64,000 bases of DNA from an uncultured Aquimonas sp. (lineage in GTDB: Bacteria; Pseudomonadota; Gammaproteobacteria; Xanthomonadales; Xanthomonadaceae). The position numbers were made by a program, and so were the translations under genes. The stretch is taken from positions 1-64,000 of the forward strand of contig NZ_CALART010000063.1 of the NCBI RefSeq assembly GCF_937888285.1, read 5' to 3'. Position 1 is the first letter of the stretch. Each line of letters starts with the position of its first letter. Positions 18,568 through 27,604 of this stretch are shown piece by piece. The notes beneath the pieces are model-generated. The model did no database searches. It was given only the letters and a program-made list of their open reading frames with translations, and was not told where the DNA came from.

Positions 18568-19886
18568 GCGGGGCAGGGGGCGTGTATCTCGCCATGCGCG
18601 CGGCGCGTGGCCTGCAGGGCCGCATCCGCGTGCCCGGCGACAAGTCGGTCAGCCACCGCGCGGTGATGCTGGCCTCGCTCGCCGAGGGTGTCAGCCACAT
18701 CAGCGGCTTCCTCGAAGGCGAGGACACCCGCGCCACGGCGCGCGCGTTCGCGCAGATGGGCGTGCGCATGGAGGCGCCCGAGCCCAGCGTCCGCGTCGTG
18801 CATGGCGTCGGCCTGCACGGGCTGTCCGCCCCGGCTGCCGCCATCGACTGCGGTAATGCCGGCACCGGCATGCGTCTGCTCGCCGGCCTGCTGGCGGGGC
18901 AGGGCTTCGACAGCGAACTGGTCGGCGATGAGTCACTGACCCGGCGGCCGATGAACCGCGTGGTGCTGCCGCTGCGGCAGATGGGTGCCGTGATCGACAC
19001 CGCCGAAGAAGGTCGCCCGCCGCTGCGTATCCACGGCGGTCGCGCGCTCAAGGGCATCCGCTACGAACTGCCGGTCGCCAGCGCACAGGTCAAGTCGGCC
19101 CTGCTGTTGGCCGGTCTGTACGCGCAAGGTGAAACCGAGACGATCGAGCCGCACCCGACCCGCGACTACACCGAGCGCATGCTCACGGCCTTCGGCGTTG
19201 ACATCGATTTCGCGCCCGGCCGCGCGCGCCTGAGTGGCGGCCAGCGCCTGCGCGCCACCGATGTGCAGGTGCCGGCGGACTTCTCCTCCGCGGCTTTCTT
19301 CATCGTCGCCGCAAGCCTGGTGCCGGGCTCCGATCTGCTGATCGAGCAGGTTGGCATCAACCCGCGCCGCACCGGCCTGCTGGAGGCGCTGCGCCTGATG
19401 GGCGCGGACATCACGCTGGAGAACCGCAGCGAGCACGGCGGCGAACCGGTCGCTGATCTGCGCGTGCGCCATGCGCGCCTGCGCGGCGCGGTGATTCCCG
19501 AGCACGTCGTACCTGACATGATCGACGAGTTCCCGGCCCTTTTCATCGCCGCGGCCTGTGCCGAGGGTGTGACCACGGTCAGCGGTGCGGCCGAGCTCAG
19601 AGTCAAGGAATCCGACCGCATCCGCAGTATGGCCGAGGGCCTGCTGGCGCTGGGGGCGCACATCGAGGAGCGCTCCGACGGGGCGATCATCGAAGGCGGC
19701 ACCCTGCGCGGCGGCACGGTCCACGCCCGCGGCGACCACCGCATCGCCATGAGCTTCGCCATCGCCGGCCAGCGCAGTCAGGGCGAAGTGCGCATCGAGG
19801 ACTGCGCCAACGTGGCGACCTCGTTCCCGGGCTTCGTTGAGCTGGCGCGGGGCTGCGGCTTTGAGCTGGTCGAAACCGCGGGCTGA
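18564..19886 (+). CDS. aroA: 3-phosphoshikimate 1-carboxyvinyltransferase (EPSP synthase)
   Basis: AroA joins shikimate-3-phosphate and PEP in the shikimate pathway. The product (440 aa from the GTG at 18564) has GDKSVSHR, GNAGTGMRLLAG (the glyphosate/PEP loop), SAQVKSALLLAGLYA, PDMIDEFPALFIAA, KESDRI and DHRIAMSF in the correct order. The GTG overlaps the pheA stop as GTGA; GTG 18582 and ATG 18594 are alternative starts. Its product pathway leads to chorismate, the substrate of the upstream PheA. Confidence 0.95.
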   Translation: MSGAGGVYLAMRAARGLQGRIRVPGDKSVSHRAVMLASLAEGVSHISGFLEGEDTRATARAFAQMGVRMEAPEPSVRVVHGVGLHGLSAPAAAIDCGNAGTGMRLLAGLLAGQGFDSELVGDESLTRRPMNRVVLPLRQMGAVIDTAEEGRPPLRIHGGRALKGIRYELPVASAQVKSALLLAGLYAQGETETIEPHPTRDYTERMLTAFGVDIDFAPGRARLSGGQRLRATDVQVPADFSSAAFFIVAASLVPGSDLLIEQVGINPRRTGLLEALRLMGADITLENRSEHGGEPVADLRVRHARLRGAVIPEHVVPDMIDEFPALFIAAACAEGVTTVSGAAELRVKESDRIRSMAEGLLALGAHIEERSDGAIIEGGTLRGGTVHARGDHRIAMSFAIAGQRSQGEVRIEDCANVATSFPGFVELARGCGFELVETAG

Positions 19887-19928
19887 TCGCGGCTAGGCCG
19901 GCATCGCCCCAGCCGCTAAACTGAGCGG

Positions 19929-20609
19929 ATGACCACGAACGCCCAGACCCTGCCGCCCGTCCTGACCATCGATGGCCCCTCGGGCTCCGGCAAGGGCACG
20001 GTGGCGAGGGCGGTGGCGAAGCAGCTGGGCTGGCATTTCCTCGATTCGGGCGCGCTGTACCGCGCCGTGGGCCTGGCCGCGGGCTGGCACGATCTGGATC
20101 TCAGCGATGCCGAGGCTCTGGAGCGCTGCGCGCGCGAGACCCGGGTCGGATTCGAGGAGCGCGACAGCGGCGAGCCCCGGGTGTTCGTCGACGGCGTCGA
20201 CGCGACCGACGAGCTTCGCACCGAGACGGCAGGAGCCGCTGCCTCGGCGATCGCCGCCCTGCCGCCGGTGCGTGCCGCCCTGTTCGACAAGCAGCGCGCG
20301 TTCCGGCAGCCTCCGGGCCTGGTGGCCGATGGTCGCGACATGGGCACGGTGATCTTCCCCGATGCCCCCTACAAGGTCTTTCTGACCGCCAGCGCCGCCG
20401 AACGCGCCGGGCGTCGCTATAAGCAGTTGAAGGATAAGGGTCTCGCGGTTACACTCGCCGGTCTGCTGGAGGAGATTGTCGCGCGCGACGCGCGTGATGC
20501 CGAACGCACCGTGGCCCCCCTGAAGCCCGCAGCCGATGCGGTCCTCATCGATTCCACCGGCGTTCCCGTCGACACCGTGATCGAACGCGTGCTCGCCGTG
20601 CTGCGCTGA
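19929..20609 (+). CDS. cmk: Cytidylate kinase
   Basis: Cmk phosphorylates CMP and dCMP. The 226 aa product has the P-loop GPSGSGKGT (16-24), the LDSGALYRAV substrate motif and the GRDMGTVIFPDA motif, followed by the lid/arginine segment RAGRRYKQLKDKG. A 42-base gap separates it from aroA. The aroA-cmk-rpsA-ihfB order is conserved in gammaproteobacteria. Confidence 0.95.
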   Translation: MTTNAQTLPPVLTIDGPSGSGKGTVARAVAKQLGWHFLDSGALYRAVGLAAGWHDLDLSDAEALERCARETRVGFEERDSGEPRVFVDGVDATDELRTETAGAAASAIAALPPVRAALFDKQRAFRQPPGLVADGRDMGTVIFPDAPYKVFLTASAAERAGRRYKQLKDKGLAVTLAGLLEEIVARDARDAERTVAPLKPAADAVLIDSTGVPVDTVIERVLAVLR

Positions 20610-20822
20610 TTGGCGCCGCATCGCGGGCTGGCTTCGCGCCGGAACGCCCGACTTTTCCGACTGCGGAAACCCGAACCCCCGGGCCATGAAGGCACGGGTC
20701 AACCCACAGATGTCCGAAGGCCGTCCCGATCCGTCGGGTCGAACCCGAGGCCGTCGCACAGCCGGTGGCCGGCGCAAGTTTTGGCGCGTCAGGCCGTGTG
20801 TCCAACCTGGAAATTCACCCCC

Positions 20823-22496
20823 ATGACCGAAAGTTTTGCTGAACTGTTCGAGCAGAGCGAAAAGCTCTCCAAGCTCAAGCCGGGCGCCATTGTCGTCGGC
20901 ACCATCGTCGAGATCCGCTCCGACGTGGTTGTCGTCAACGCAGGCCTGAAGTCCGAAGGCATCGTCCCGATCGAGCAGTTCAAGAACGAGCAGGGCGAGC
21001 TCGAAGTCGCCGTCGGCGACGAAGTCAAGGTTGCGCTCGACTCGCTCGAGAACGGCTTTGGCGAGACCGTCCTCTCCCGTGAGAAGGCCAAGCGTTCGCT
21101 GGTGTGGGACGAGCTCGAGGAAGCCCTCGAAGCCAATGCCACCATCACCGGCCGGATCAGCGGCAAGGTCAAGGGCGGTTTCACCGTCGACATCAAGGAC
21201 GTCCGCGCTTTCCTGCCGGGCTCGCTGGTCGACGTGCGCCCCGTGCGCGACCCGGTGTACCTGGAAGGCAAGGACATCGAGTTCAAGATCATCAAGCTCG
21301 ACCGCAAGCGCAACAACGTCGTCGTCTCCCGCCGCGCGGTGGTCGAGAGCGAGTACAGCGCCGAGCGTGAGCAGCTGCTGGAGCGCCTGCAGGAGAACGC
21401 GGTCGTCAAGGGTGTGGTCAAGAACCTCACCGACTACGGCGCCTTCGTGGACCTCGGCGGCATCGACGGCTTGCTGCACATCACCGACATGGCGTGGAAG
21501 CGCGTGCGTCATCCGTCCGAAGTCGTCAACGTCGGCGACGAGCTGGACGTCCGCGTGCTGAAGTTCGACCGCGAGCGCAACCGCGTCAGCCTTGGCCTGA
21601 AGCAGCTGGGCGAGGATCCGTGGGAGAACATCGCCCGCCGCTACCCGAATGGCTCGCGCATCATCGGCAAGGTCAGCAACGTCACCGACTACGGCTGCTT
21701 CGTCGAGATCGAAGCTGGCGTCGAAGGCCTGGTCCACGTGTCCGAGATGGACTGGACCAACAAGAACGTCAACCCGTCCAAGGTCGTGCAGGTCGGCGAT
21801 GAAGCCGAAGTCATGGTGCTGGACGTGGATGAAGAGCGTCGCCGCATCTCGCTGGGCATCAAGCAGTGCACCTCGAACCCGTGGGAAGCCTTCGCGGCGA
21901 TGCACAAGAAGGGTGACAAGGTCGAAGGCCAGATCAAGTCGATCACCGACTTCGGCATCTTCATCGGCCTGGACGGCGGCATCGATGGCCTGGTGCACCT
22001 GTCCGACATCAGCTGGAACGCCACCGGCGAAGACATCGTCCGCAACTTCAAGAAGGGCGAGAACGTCGAAGCCGTGGTGCTGGCGGTCGATCCCGAGCGT
22101 GAGCGCATCTCGCTGGGCATCAAGCAGCTGGAGCAGGATCCGTTCGGCCAGTTCATGGCCGGCAATCCGAAGGGCAGCATCCTGAATGGCGTGGTCAAGG
22201 AAGTGGACGCGCGCGGCGCGACCATCGAGCTGGCCGACGGCATCGAGGGCTACCTGCGCGCCTCGGACATCGCCAAGGAGCGCATCGACGACGCCACCCA
22301 GCACCTGAAGGTGGGCGACAACGTCGAAGCCAAGTTCATCGGCATGGACCGCAAGGGCCGCACCCTGCAGCTGTCGATCCGCGCGAAGGAAGAGGCCGAC
22401 CTGCAGGACGTGCTGGACGAGTACCAGAACGCTGCCGGCGGCACCACCAAGCTGGGCGCGCTGCTGCGCGAGCAGCTGGGCAACAAGGGCGACTAA
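20823..22496 (+). CDS. rpsA: 30S ribosomal protein S1
   Basis: S1 binds mRNA at the 30S platform and helps initiate translation of weakly structured leaders. The 557 aa product (same length as E. coli S1) has six S1 repeats; repeats 3-6 show the usual DYGAFVDLGGIDGLLH, DYGCFVEIEAGVEGLVH and DFGIFIGLDGGIDGLVH strands. The 213-base leader after cmk has no gene and probably holds the promoter and the S1-autoregulated leader known from E. coli; no strong -10/-35 pair stands out. Confidence 0.97.
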   Translation: MTESFAELFEQSEKLSKLKPGAIVVGTIVEIRSDVVVVNAGLKSEGIVPIEQFKNEQGELEVAVGDEVKVALDSLENGFGETVLSREKAKRSLVWDELEEALEANATITGRISGKVKGGFTVDIKDVRAFLPGSLVDVRPVRDPVYLEGKDIEFKIIKLDRKRNNVVVSRRAVVESEYSAEREQLLERLQENAVVKGVVKNLTDYGAFVDLGGIDGLLHITDMAWKRVRHPSEVVNVGDELDVRVLKFDRERNRVSLGLKQLGEDPWENIARRYPNGSRIIGKVSNVTDYGCFVEIEAGVEGLVHVSEMDWTNKNVNPSKVVQVGDEAEVMVLDVDEERRRISLGIKQCTSNPWEAFAAMHKKGDKVEGQIKSITDFGIFIGLDGGIDGLVHLSDISWNATGEDIVRNFKKGENVEAVVLAVDPERERISLGIKQLEQDPFGQFMAGNPKGSILNGVVKEVDARGATIELADGIEGYLRASDIAKERIDDATQHLKVGDNVEAKFIGMDRKGRTLQLSIRAKEEADLQDVLDEYQNAAGGTTKLGALLREQLGNKGD

Positions 22497-22510
22497 GCCC
22501 CAACACGCGT

Positions 22511-22538
22511 CGCGGCTGCGCCTTCCGGTGCAGCCGCG
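22511..22538 (+). terminator. Hairpin after rpsA
   Basis: A 9-base stem, CGCGGCTGC (22511-22519) and GCAGCCGCG (22530-22538), starts 14 bases after the rpsA stop. No T-run follows, so it may act as a pause or stability hairpin and not as a strong terminator. Confidence 0.5.
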
Positions 22539-22696
22539 GCGTGCTGTCGGAAGGTGCGCCCGCATCCCTGCGAGAACCCTTTCGATTTCCGGTCCGGCGG
22601 GCGTTCGCGCCCGTCGGGCTCCCGGTGTGACGTGCGTTCGTCGCGCCCAGGGTTGAATCGGCTCGCGCCTTTGCCAGCCCAGACTCGAGCTGCTCC

Positions 22697-22990
22697 ATGA
22701 CCAAGTCCGAACTCATTGAAGCCCTGGCACGCAACCAGTCCCATCTGAAGGCCGACGACGTCGACCTCGCGGTGAAGACCCTGCTGGAGCAGATGAGCAC
22801 GGCGCTGGCCACGGGCGAGCGCATCGAGATCCGCGGCTTCGGCAGCTTCAGCCTGCATTTCCGTCCGCCGCGCATGGGCCGCAATCCCAAGACCGGCGAT
22901 TCGGTCGCCCTGCCGGGCAAGTACGTGCCGCACTTCAAGCCCGGCAAGGAGCTGCGCGAGCGCGTCAACGACGGCAACGCCAAGCTCTGA
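22697..22990 (+). CDS. ihfB: Integration host factor beta subunit
   Basis: IHF is a heterodimeric DNA-bending protein that assists recombination, phage transposition and transcription. The 97 aa product has the HU/IHF core with ERIEIRGFGSFSLHFRPPR (beta arm with the intercalating-proline region RNPKTGD) and the beta-subunit N-terminus MTKSELIEALA. A C-terminal extension after KELRERV is slightly longer than in E. coli (94 aa). It follows rpsA, the conserved place for ihfB. IHF or HU is commonly used by Mu-type phages such as the one at the right end. Confidence 0.95.
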   Translation: MTKSELIEALARNQSHLKADDVDLAVKTLLEQMSTALATGERIEIRGFGSFSLHFRPPRMGRNPKTGDSVALPGKYVPHFKPGKELRERVNDGNAKL

Positions 22991-23240
22991 GACCCGCCTC
23001 CTTCGGCCTGCGGCGTGATTCCCGCAGTCCGCGATGTCCGCCGCGCCGCATTCGGCGCGCGCTGTCCCGGTTTTGCGCGCAGCGATCCTGCGCAGGGCCG
23101 TCCCGCTACCCCTGCCGCCCGTCCGTCGAGCAGCCCTCCGCGCTGGTGGCAGCCACTGCCCGTGGCGGCATGAGTGCTCGTCTACAATGCCCGCCTGGTT
23201 GCCGTCGCTCCTGTGCGCGATGGTCCTTTCGGGAGCCCGC

Positions 23241-23513
23241 ATGCGCATTCTGTTGACCGTGGTCGCGCTCGGCCTGCTGGGATTGGGCTTCCTCTTTGGC
23301 GCCCTCAATCCTGCGCCGGTCGCGATCGATCTGTTCGGCTTCGATTTCTCGCTTCGCCTCGGCCTGGCCCTGCTGCTGGCGGCCCTCACCGGAGCGTTTG
23401 CGGCCGGCCTGCTGCTGACCGTGCTGGTGCTGATGCCGCGGAGCAGGAAGCTGCGCCGCCTCACGATCGAACTCAAGGCGGCGGAAGCGGCCCAGCGGAA
23501 CGCCCTGCAGTGA
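23241..23513 (+). CDS. lapA: LapA/DUF1049 inner-membrane protein
   Basis: LapA (YciS) works with LapB in control of lipopolysaccharide assembly and of LpxC proteolysis by FtsH. The 90 aa product has two membrane segments (about 3-22 and 38-62), with the family motif NPAPVAIDLFGF between them, and a basic/amphipathic tail. ATG at 23241 has GGGAG eight bases upstream; a -10-like TACAAT lies at 23183-23188. It overlaps lapB by GTGA, the usual lapAB pairing. Confidence 0.85.
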   Translation: MRILLTVVALGLLGLGFLFGALNPAPVAIDLFGFDFSLRLGLALLLAALTGAFAAGLLLTVLVLMPRSRKLRRLTIELKAAEAAQRNALQ

Positions 23514-24682
23514 GTGAGCTTCTGCTGCTGTTCCTGCTGCTGCCCGTGGCCATGGCCTGGGGCTGGTACGCCGGTCGCCGCAACGCCGAGCGTGCCGGTG
23601 GGCATCGCGTCAGCCGGCTGTCGACCCGCTATTTCAAGGGCCTGAACTACCTGCTCAACGAGCAGCCGGACAAGGCGATCGAAGTCTTCCTGCAGATCGC
23701 CGAGATCGACAGCGACACGGTCGAGACCCACTTCGCGCTGGGCAGCCTGTTCCGGCGCCGCGGCGAGGTCGATCGCGCGATCCGCATCCACCAGAACCTG
23801 ATCGAGCGGAGCACGCTGACCGATGAGCAGCGCGTGCAGGCCGTGCTCGAGCTTGGCGAGGACTACATGCGCGCCGGCCTGCTCGATCGTGCCGAAACCC
23901 TGTTCGCCGACCTCGTCCGCCTGGGCGAGCAGGCCCCGCAGGCCCTGCGCCATCTGCTGGTGATCTACCAGGCCGAGCGCGACTGGGAAAAGGCCATCGA
24001 GCACGCTCAGCGCCTGGAGGCCGCGACCGGCGAACCCACCGGCCGCCTGGTCGCGCATTTCCACTGCGAGCTGGCCGAAAAGGCTCGCCGGCAGGGCCGC
24101 AGCGCCGACGCGCGCGCGCTGCTCCAACAGGCGTTCGCGGCCGAAGCCAACTGCGTGCGCGCCGGCATCATCGAGGGCCAGATCGAGCTCGCCGAAGGGC
24201 GCGACGCGCTCGCCGTGCGTGCTTTCGAGCGCGTCGCCCGGCATGAGCCCGACGCCCTGCCGGAAGTGCTGAAGCCGCTGCTTTCGGCTTATGGGCGCCT
24301 CGGGGAACGGGCGCGGGCGCGGGCCTTCCTCGCCGAGATGAGCGAGCGCTATGCCGGCGTGGCGCCGGTGCTGGCCCTGTTCCAGCTGATCCGCGAAGAC
24401 GATGGCGACTGCGCCGCCGCCGACTACCTGAGCGAAGCCCTGCGCCAGCGCCCGTCGATCAAGGGCCAGGCTGCCCTGATCGAGCTGGGCACGTCGAGGC
24501 CCGCCGAGGCGGCGCTGCCGATCCTGCGCGTGCTCGAACAGACCACCGGCCAGCTCGCCTCCAGCGTGCTCACCTACCGCTGCAACCGCTGCGGTTTCGG
24601 CGCCCGCCAGCACCACTGGCAGTGCCCGAGCTGCAAGAGCTGGAGCAGCGTGCGTCCGATCCACGGCCCGGCGGGGGATTGA
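23510..24682 (+). CDS. lapB: LPS assembly regulator LapB (TPR protein)
   Basis: LapB (YciM) is an inner-membrane-anchored cytoplasmic TPR protein that links FtsH to LpxC and so sets the rate of lipid A synthesis. The 390 aa product has one N-terminal membrane helix (3-20), about nine TPR repeats, and a C-terminal rubredoxin-type metal site CNRC...CPSC (about residues 358-376), which is essential in E. coli. The start is GTG at 23510, overlapping lapA. It is followed with TGATG overlap by a glycan-lipid transferase gene, which keeps envelope genes together. Confidence 0.92.
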   Translation: MSELLLLFLLLPVAMAWGWYAGRRNAERAGGHRVSRLSTRYFKGLNYLLNEQPDKAIEVFLQIAEIDSDTVETHFALGSLFRRRGEVDRAIRIHQNLIERSTLTDEQRVQAVLELGEDYMRAGLLDRAETLFADLVRLGEQAPQALRHLLVIYQAERDWEKAIEHAQRLEAATGEPTGRLVAHFHCELAEKARRQGRSADARALLQQAFAAEANCVRAGIIEGQIELAEGRDALAVRAFERVARHEPDALPEVLKPLLSAYGRLGERARARAFLAEMSERYAGVAPVLALFQLIREDDGDCAAADYLSEALRQRPSIKGQAALIELGTSRPAEAALPILRVLEQTTGQLASSVLTYRCNRCGFGARQHHWQCPSCKSWSSVRPIHGPAGD

Positions 24683-25695
24683 TGCCGCTGTCGTTGGCTT
24701 CGATGGGCCCGCTTGCGTCGGTACTGCTGCTGCTTGGCAGCGGCCTGCTGGCTTTTCTGATCTGCAGGTTTGCACTGGCCTACGCCCTGCGTCGCGGCCT
24801 GATGGATGCACCTGGACGCCGCCGCTCGCATGTGGTCGCCACCCCGCGCGGCGGCGGCATCGGCTTCGTGCTGGTGCTCGCTGCGCTGGCGCCGCTGCTG
24901 CTGACGCCGGCGACGCTGGGCCTGTCCTTCAGCGCGGGCCTGCTCGCGGTCGCGGCCGTCGGCTGGTGGGACGACCATCGGCCGCTGTCGGCGCGATTCC
25001 GGCTTGTCGTCCATGTGCTGGCGGCGGCCCAGTTCCTGTGGGTGCTACAGGGAACGCCAACGGACATGCAGACGGCCCTGCACTTCGGGCTCGGCCTGCT
25101 GTGGATCGTGAGTCTGGTGAACTTCTGGAACTTCATCGACGGCATCAACGGACTTGCTGCCCTGCAGGCGGTAATCGCCGCGGGCCTGTACGCAGGTCTC
25201 GCCCAGGCGGCCGGTCTCGCGGGGGCGGCCGTGTTGATGCTGGCCCTGTCCTCGGCGGTGCTGGGATTCCTGCCCTACAACCTGCCGCGCGCACGCCTGT
25301 TCATGGGCGATGTCGGCAGCGGCGCACTCGGCTTCGCACTCGGTGCCTTCGCCTTGCTGCTGCTGCCCAGCGTGCGTGCGCCCTGGCTGCTGCTGCTGCC
25401 GGTGGCAGCGGTCCTCGCCGATGCCGGCCTGACCCTGGCCAAGCGCATGCTGTTGGGGCGCCGCTGGTATGCTGCGCACCGGGAACATCTCTACCAGTGG
25501 TGGGTCCGACGCGGCGCCAGCCACGTGCGCGTCAGCCTTGCCTACGCTGCCTTCAGCCTCCTGGTGATCCTGCCTTCCATGGTCCTTGCCCTTGAACAGC
25601 CCGCCCTACGCCTGCCGATCGCGATTGGCGTGTATGCCCTGGCCGGCCTGATCTGGCTCTGGGGCAGGGCGCGGCTGCTGCGGAGGCCGCGCTGA
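24682..25695 (+). CDS. WecA/WbpL-like undecaprenyl-phosphate sugar-1-phosphate transferase
   Basis: Glycosyltransferase family 4 (MraY/WecA) enzymes start lipid-linked glycan synthesis by moving a HexNAc-1-phosphate to undecaprenyl phosphate. The 337 aa product has about ten membrane segments and the family's cytoplasmic motifs: WWDDHRPLS (Mg2+-binding Asp pair near residue 95), NFWNFIDGING, FMGDVGSGALGF and the histidine loop HREHLYQW. The exact sugar is not readable from the sequence. TGATG overlaps at both ends tie it to lapB and to the CapD/WbpM-like gene, so it likely begins O-antigen or exopolysaccharide units. Confidence 0.88.
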   Translation: MPLSLASMGPLASVLLLLGSGLLAFLICRFALAYALRRGLMDAPGRRRSHVVATPRGGGIGFVLVLAALAPLLLTPATLGLSFSAGLLAVAAVGWWDDHRPLSARFRLVVHVLAAAQFLWVLQGTPTDMQTALHFGLGLLWIVSLVNFWNFIDGINGLAALQAVIAAGLYAGLAQAAGLAGAAVLMLALSSAVLGFLPYNLPRARLFMGDVGSGALGFALGAFALLLLPSVRAPWLLLLPVAAVLADAGLTLAKRMLLGRRWYAAHREHLYQWWVRRGASHVRVSLAYAAFSLLVILPSMVLALEQPALRLPIAIGVYALAGLIWLWGRARLLRRPR

Positions 25696-27581
25696 TGGTC
25701 AGCCGCGTCGCCGGCTTGATCGGCCGCGTGCATCCGCGCCTTGCCGTGGTGCTGCATGACCTGCTGATGGTCTGGGCGGCGTGGGTCATCTCCAACGCCC
25801 TGCGCTTCAGCCTGGTGCCGAACGCACCGTCCTTCACCCTGTTTCCGCCCGAGCTGCCGGTGGTGCTGCTGGCCCAGGGCGTGGTGCTGTGGTGGACCGG
25901 CCTGTATCGCGGGCTGTGGCGCTTCGCCAGCCTGCCCGACCTGTGGAACATCGCGCGCGCCTGTCTGCTCGGCGCGCTGGCCGTGTTCAGCGCCCTGTTC
26001 CTGCTGACGCGACTTGAGAACGTGCCGCGCACGGTGATGGCGCTCTACCCGCTGACCCTGCTGGTCTGCCTCGGCGCACCGCGCTGGCTCTACCGCTTCT
26101 GGAAGGACAGCCGCTACGGCGGGGCTCCGCGCCTGCAGCCGCTGCGCGTGCTGGTGATCGGTGCAGGCAGCGCCGGTGAGGCGCTGGTGCGCGACCTGCG
26201 CCGCGAGGGGCGTTTCCGTCCGCTCGGCCTGATCGACGACAACCGCGCGTTGCGCGGCGCCAAGGTTCACGGCGTGCCGGTGCTGGGCGACCTCGACCAG
26301 CTTGCGCAGATCGCCCGCGAAGTCGCCGCCGAAATGCTGCTGATCGCCATGCCGTCTGCCAGCAACCAGCAGATGCAGCGCGCGGTCGAGCGCTGCGAGG
26401 ACAGCGGCCTGCCGTTCCGCACGGTGCCGCGCCTGCAGGACGTCATCGACGGTCGCTCCAGCTTCAACCAGCTGAAGGAAGTCGCGATCGAGGACCTGCT
26501 CGGCCGCGATCCGGTGGCGCTGGACTGGACCGCGATCCGCACCGGGCTGTCGGGCCGGCGCGTGCTTGTCAGCGGCGGCGGCGGCTCGATCGGGTCGGAG
26601 CTCTGCCGCCAGGTCGCGCGGCTCGGGGTGTCTTCGCTGATCGTGCTGGAGCAGTCCGAATACAACCTCTACCGCATCGAGCAGGAGCTCTGCGCCGAAT
26701 TCCCGGAGCTGCTGGTGGTGCCGGTGCTGGGCGACTGCGGCGATCCGGCGGTGGCCGAGTACGCGCTGTCGGAGTTCCGGCCCGAACTGGTCTTCCACGC
26801 CGCCGCCTACAAGCACGTGCCCCTGCTCGAGGGCATGGTGCGCGAGGCGGTGCGCAACAACGTGCTGTCGACCCAGGTGCTGGCCCAGGCCGCGCTGCGC
26901 CACGGCGTCGGCAGTTTCGTTCTGATCAGTTCCGACAAGGCCGTCAATCCGGCCAATGTGATGGGCGCCAGCAAGCGGCTGGCCGAGCTGCTGTGCCAGA
27001 CCCTGCAGGGCCAGGGCGGCACGCGCTTCGTCACCGTGCGCTTCGGCAACGTGCTGGATTCCGCCGGCAGCGTGGTGCCGCTGTTCCGCGAGCAGATCCG
27101 CCGCGGTGGGCCGGTGACGGTCACCCATCCTGAGATCACCCGCTACTTCATGACGATTCCCGAGGCCTGCCAGCTGATCCTGCAGGCGGCCACGCTGGGC
27201 GAGGGCGGCGAGATCTTCGCCCTCGACATGGGCCAGCCGGTGAAGATCCAGTACCTGGCCGAACAGATGATCCGGCTCGCCGGCAAGCGTCCGGGCGAGG
27301 ACATCCGCATCGAGTTCACCGGCCTGCGCGCGGGCGAAAAGCTTTTCGAGGAGCTGTTCCATCCGCAGGAGGACTACCAGCCCACCCGGCACCCCAAGAT
27401 CATGCTGGCGCAGCCGCGCGAGCTCGCCGCCCAGTCGATCCAGCAGCAGCTGCTGCGGCTGCGCCAGGCCAGCCAGCAGTACGACTCGGCGCAGATGCTG
27501 GAGATCCTGCAGCAACTGGTGCCCGAGTTCCGCCGCAGCGAAGACGCGCCCGGCGTGGTGTCGCTGCACCGCGTCTCCTGA
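25695..27581 (+). CDS. CapD/WbpM-like UDP-sugar 4,6-dehydratase, membrane-bound
   Basis: Enzymes of this family convert UDP-GlcNAc to a 4-keto-6-deoxy sugar, the first step toward QuiNAc, FucNAc or bacillosamine. The 628 aa product has four N-terminal membrane helices (about 14-130), a first Rossmann-like CoA-binding domain (GAGSAGEALV near 155), and a C-terminal SDR domain with SGGGGSIGSELCRQ (about 293) and SSDKAVNPANVMGASKR, where the Lys of the short SMK-type active site is seen. Downstream galU supplies UDP-glucose. The gene is part of the envelope-glycan operon starting at lapA. Confidence 0.9.
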   Translation: MVSRVAGLIGRVHPRLAVVLHDLLMVWAAWVISNALRFSLVPNAPSFTLFPPELPVVLLAQGVVLWWTGLYRGLWRFASLPDLWNIARACLLGALAVFSALFLLTRLENVPRTVMALYPLTLLVCLGAPRWLYRFWKDSRYGGAPRLQPLRVLVIGAGSAGEALVRDLRREGRFRPLGLIDDNRALRGAKVHGVPVLGDLDQLAQIAREVAAEMLLIAMPSASNQQMQRAVERCEDSGLPFRTVPRLQDVIDGRSSFNQLKEVAIEDLLGRDPVALDWTAIRTGLSGRRVLVSGGGGSIGSELCRQVARLGVSSLIVLEQSEYNLYRIEQELCAEFPELLVVPVLGDCGDPAVAEYALSEFRPELVFHAAAYKHVPLLEGMVREAVRNNVLSTQVLAQAALRHGVGSFVLISSDKAVNPANVMGASKRLAELLCQTLQGQGGTRFVTVRFGNVLDSAGSVVPLFREQIRRGGPVTVTHPEITRYFMTIPEACQLILQAATLGEGGEIFALDMGQPVKIQYLAEQMIRLAGKRPGEDIRIEFTGLRAGEKLFEELFHPQEDYQPTRHPKIMLAQPRELAAQSIQQQLLRLRQASQQYDSAQMLEILQQLVPEFRRSEDAPGVVSLHRVS

Positions 27582-27604
27582 ACTGCCAACCGAATCCCCC
27601 TCAC

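Noticed and set aside
19893..22565. Long open frame (890 codons) on the minus strand across cmk and rpsA
   Set aside because: It is antisense to two clear genes, has low-complexity His/Asp/Leu-rich translation typical of the complement of GC-rich coding DNA, and no family motif.
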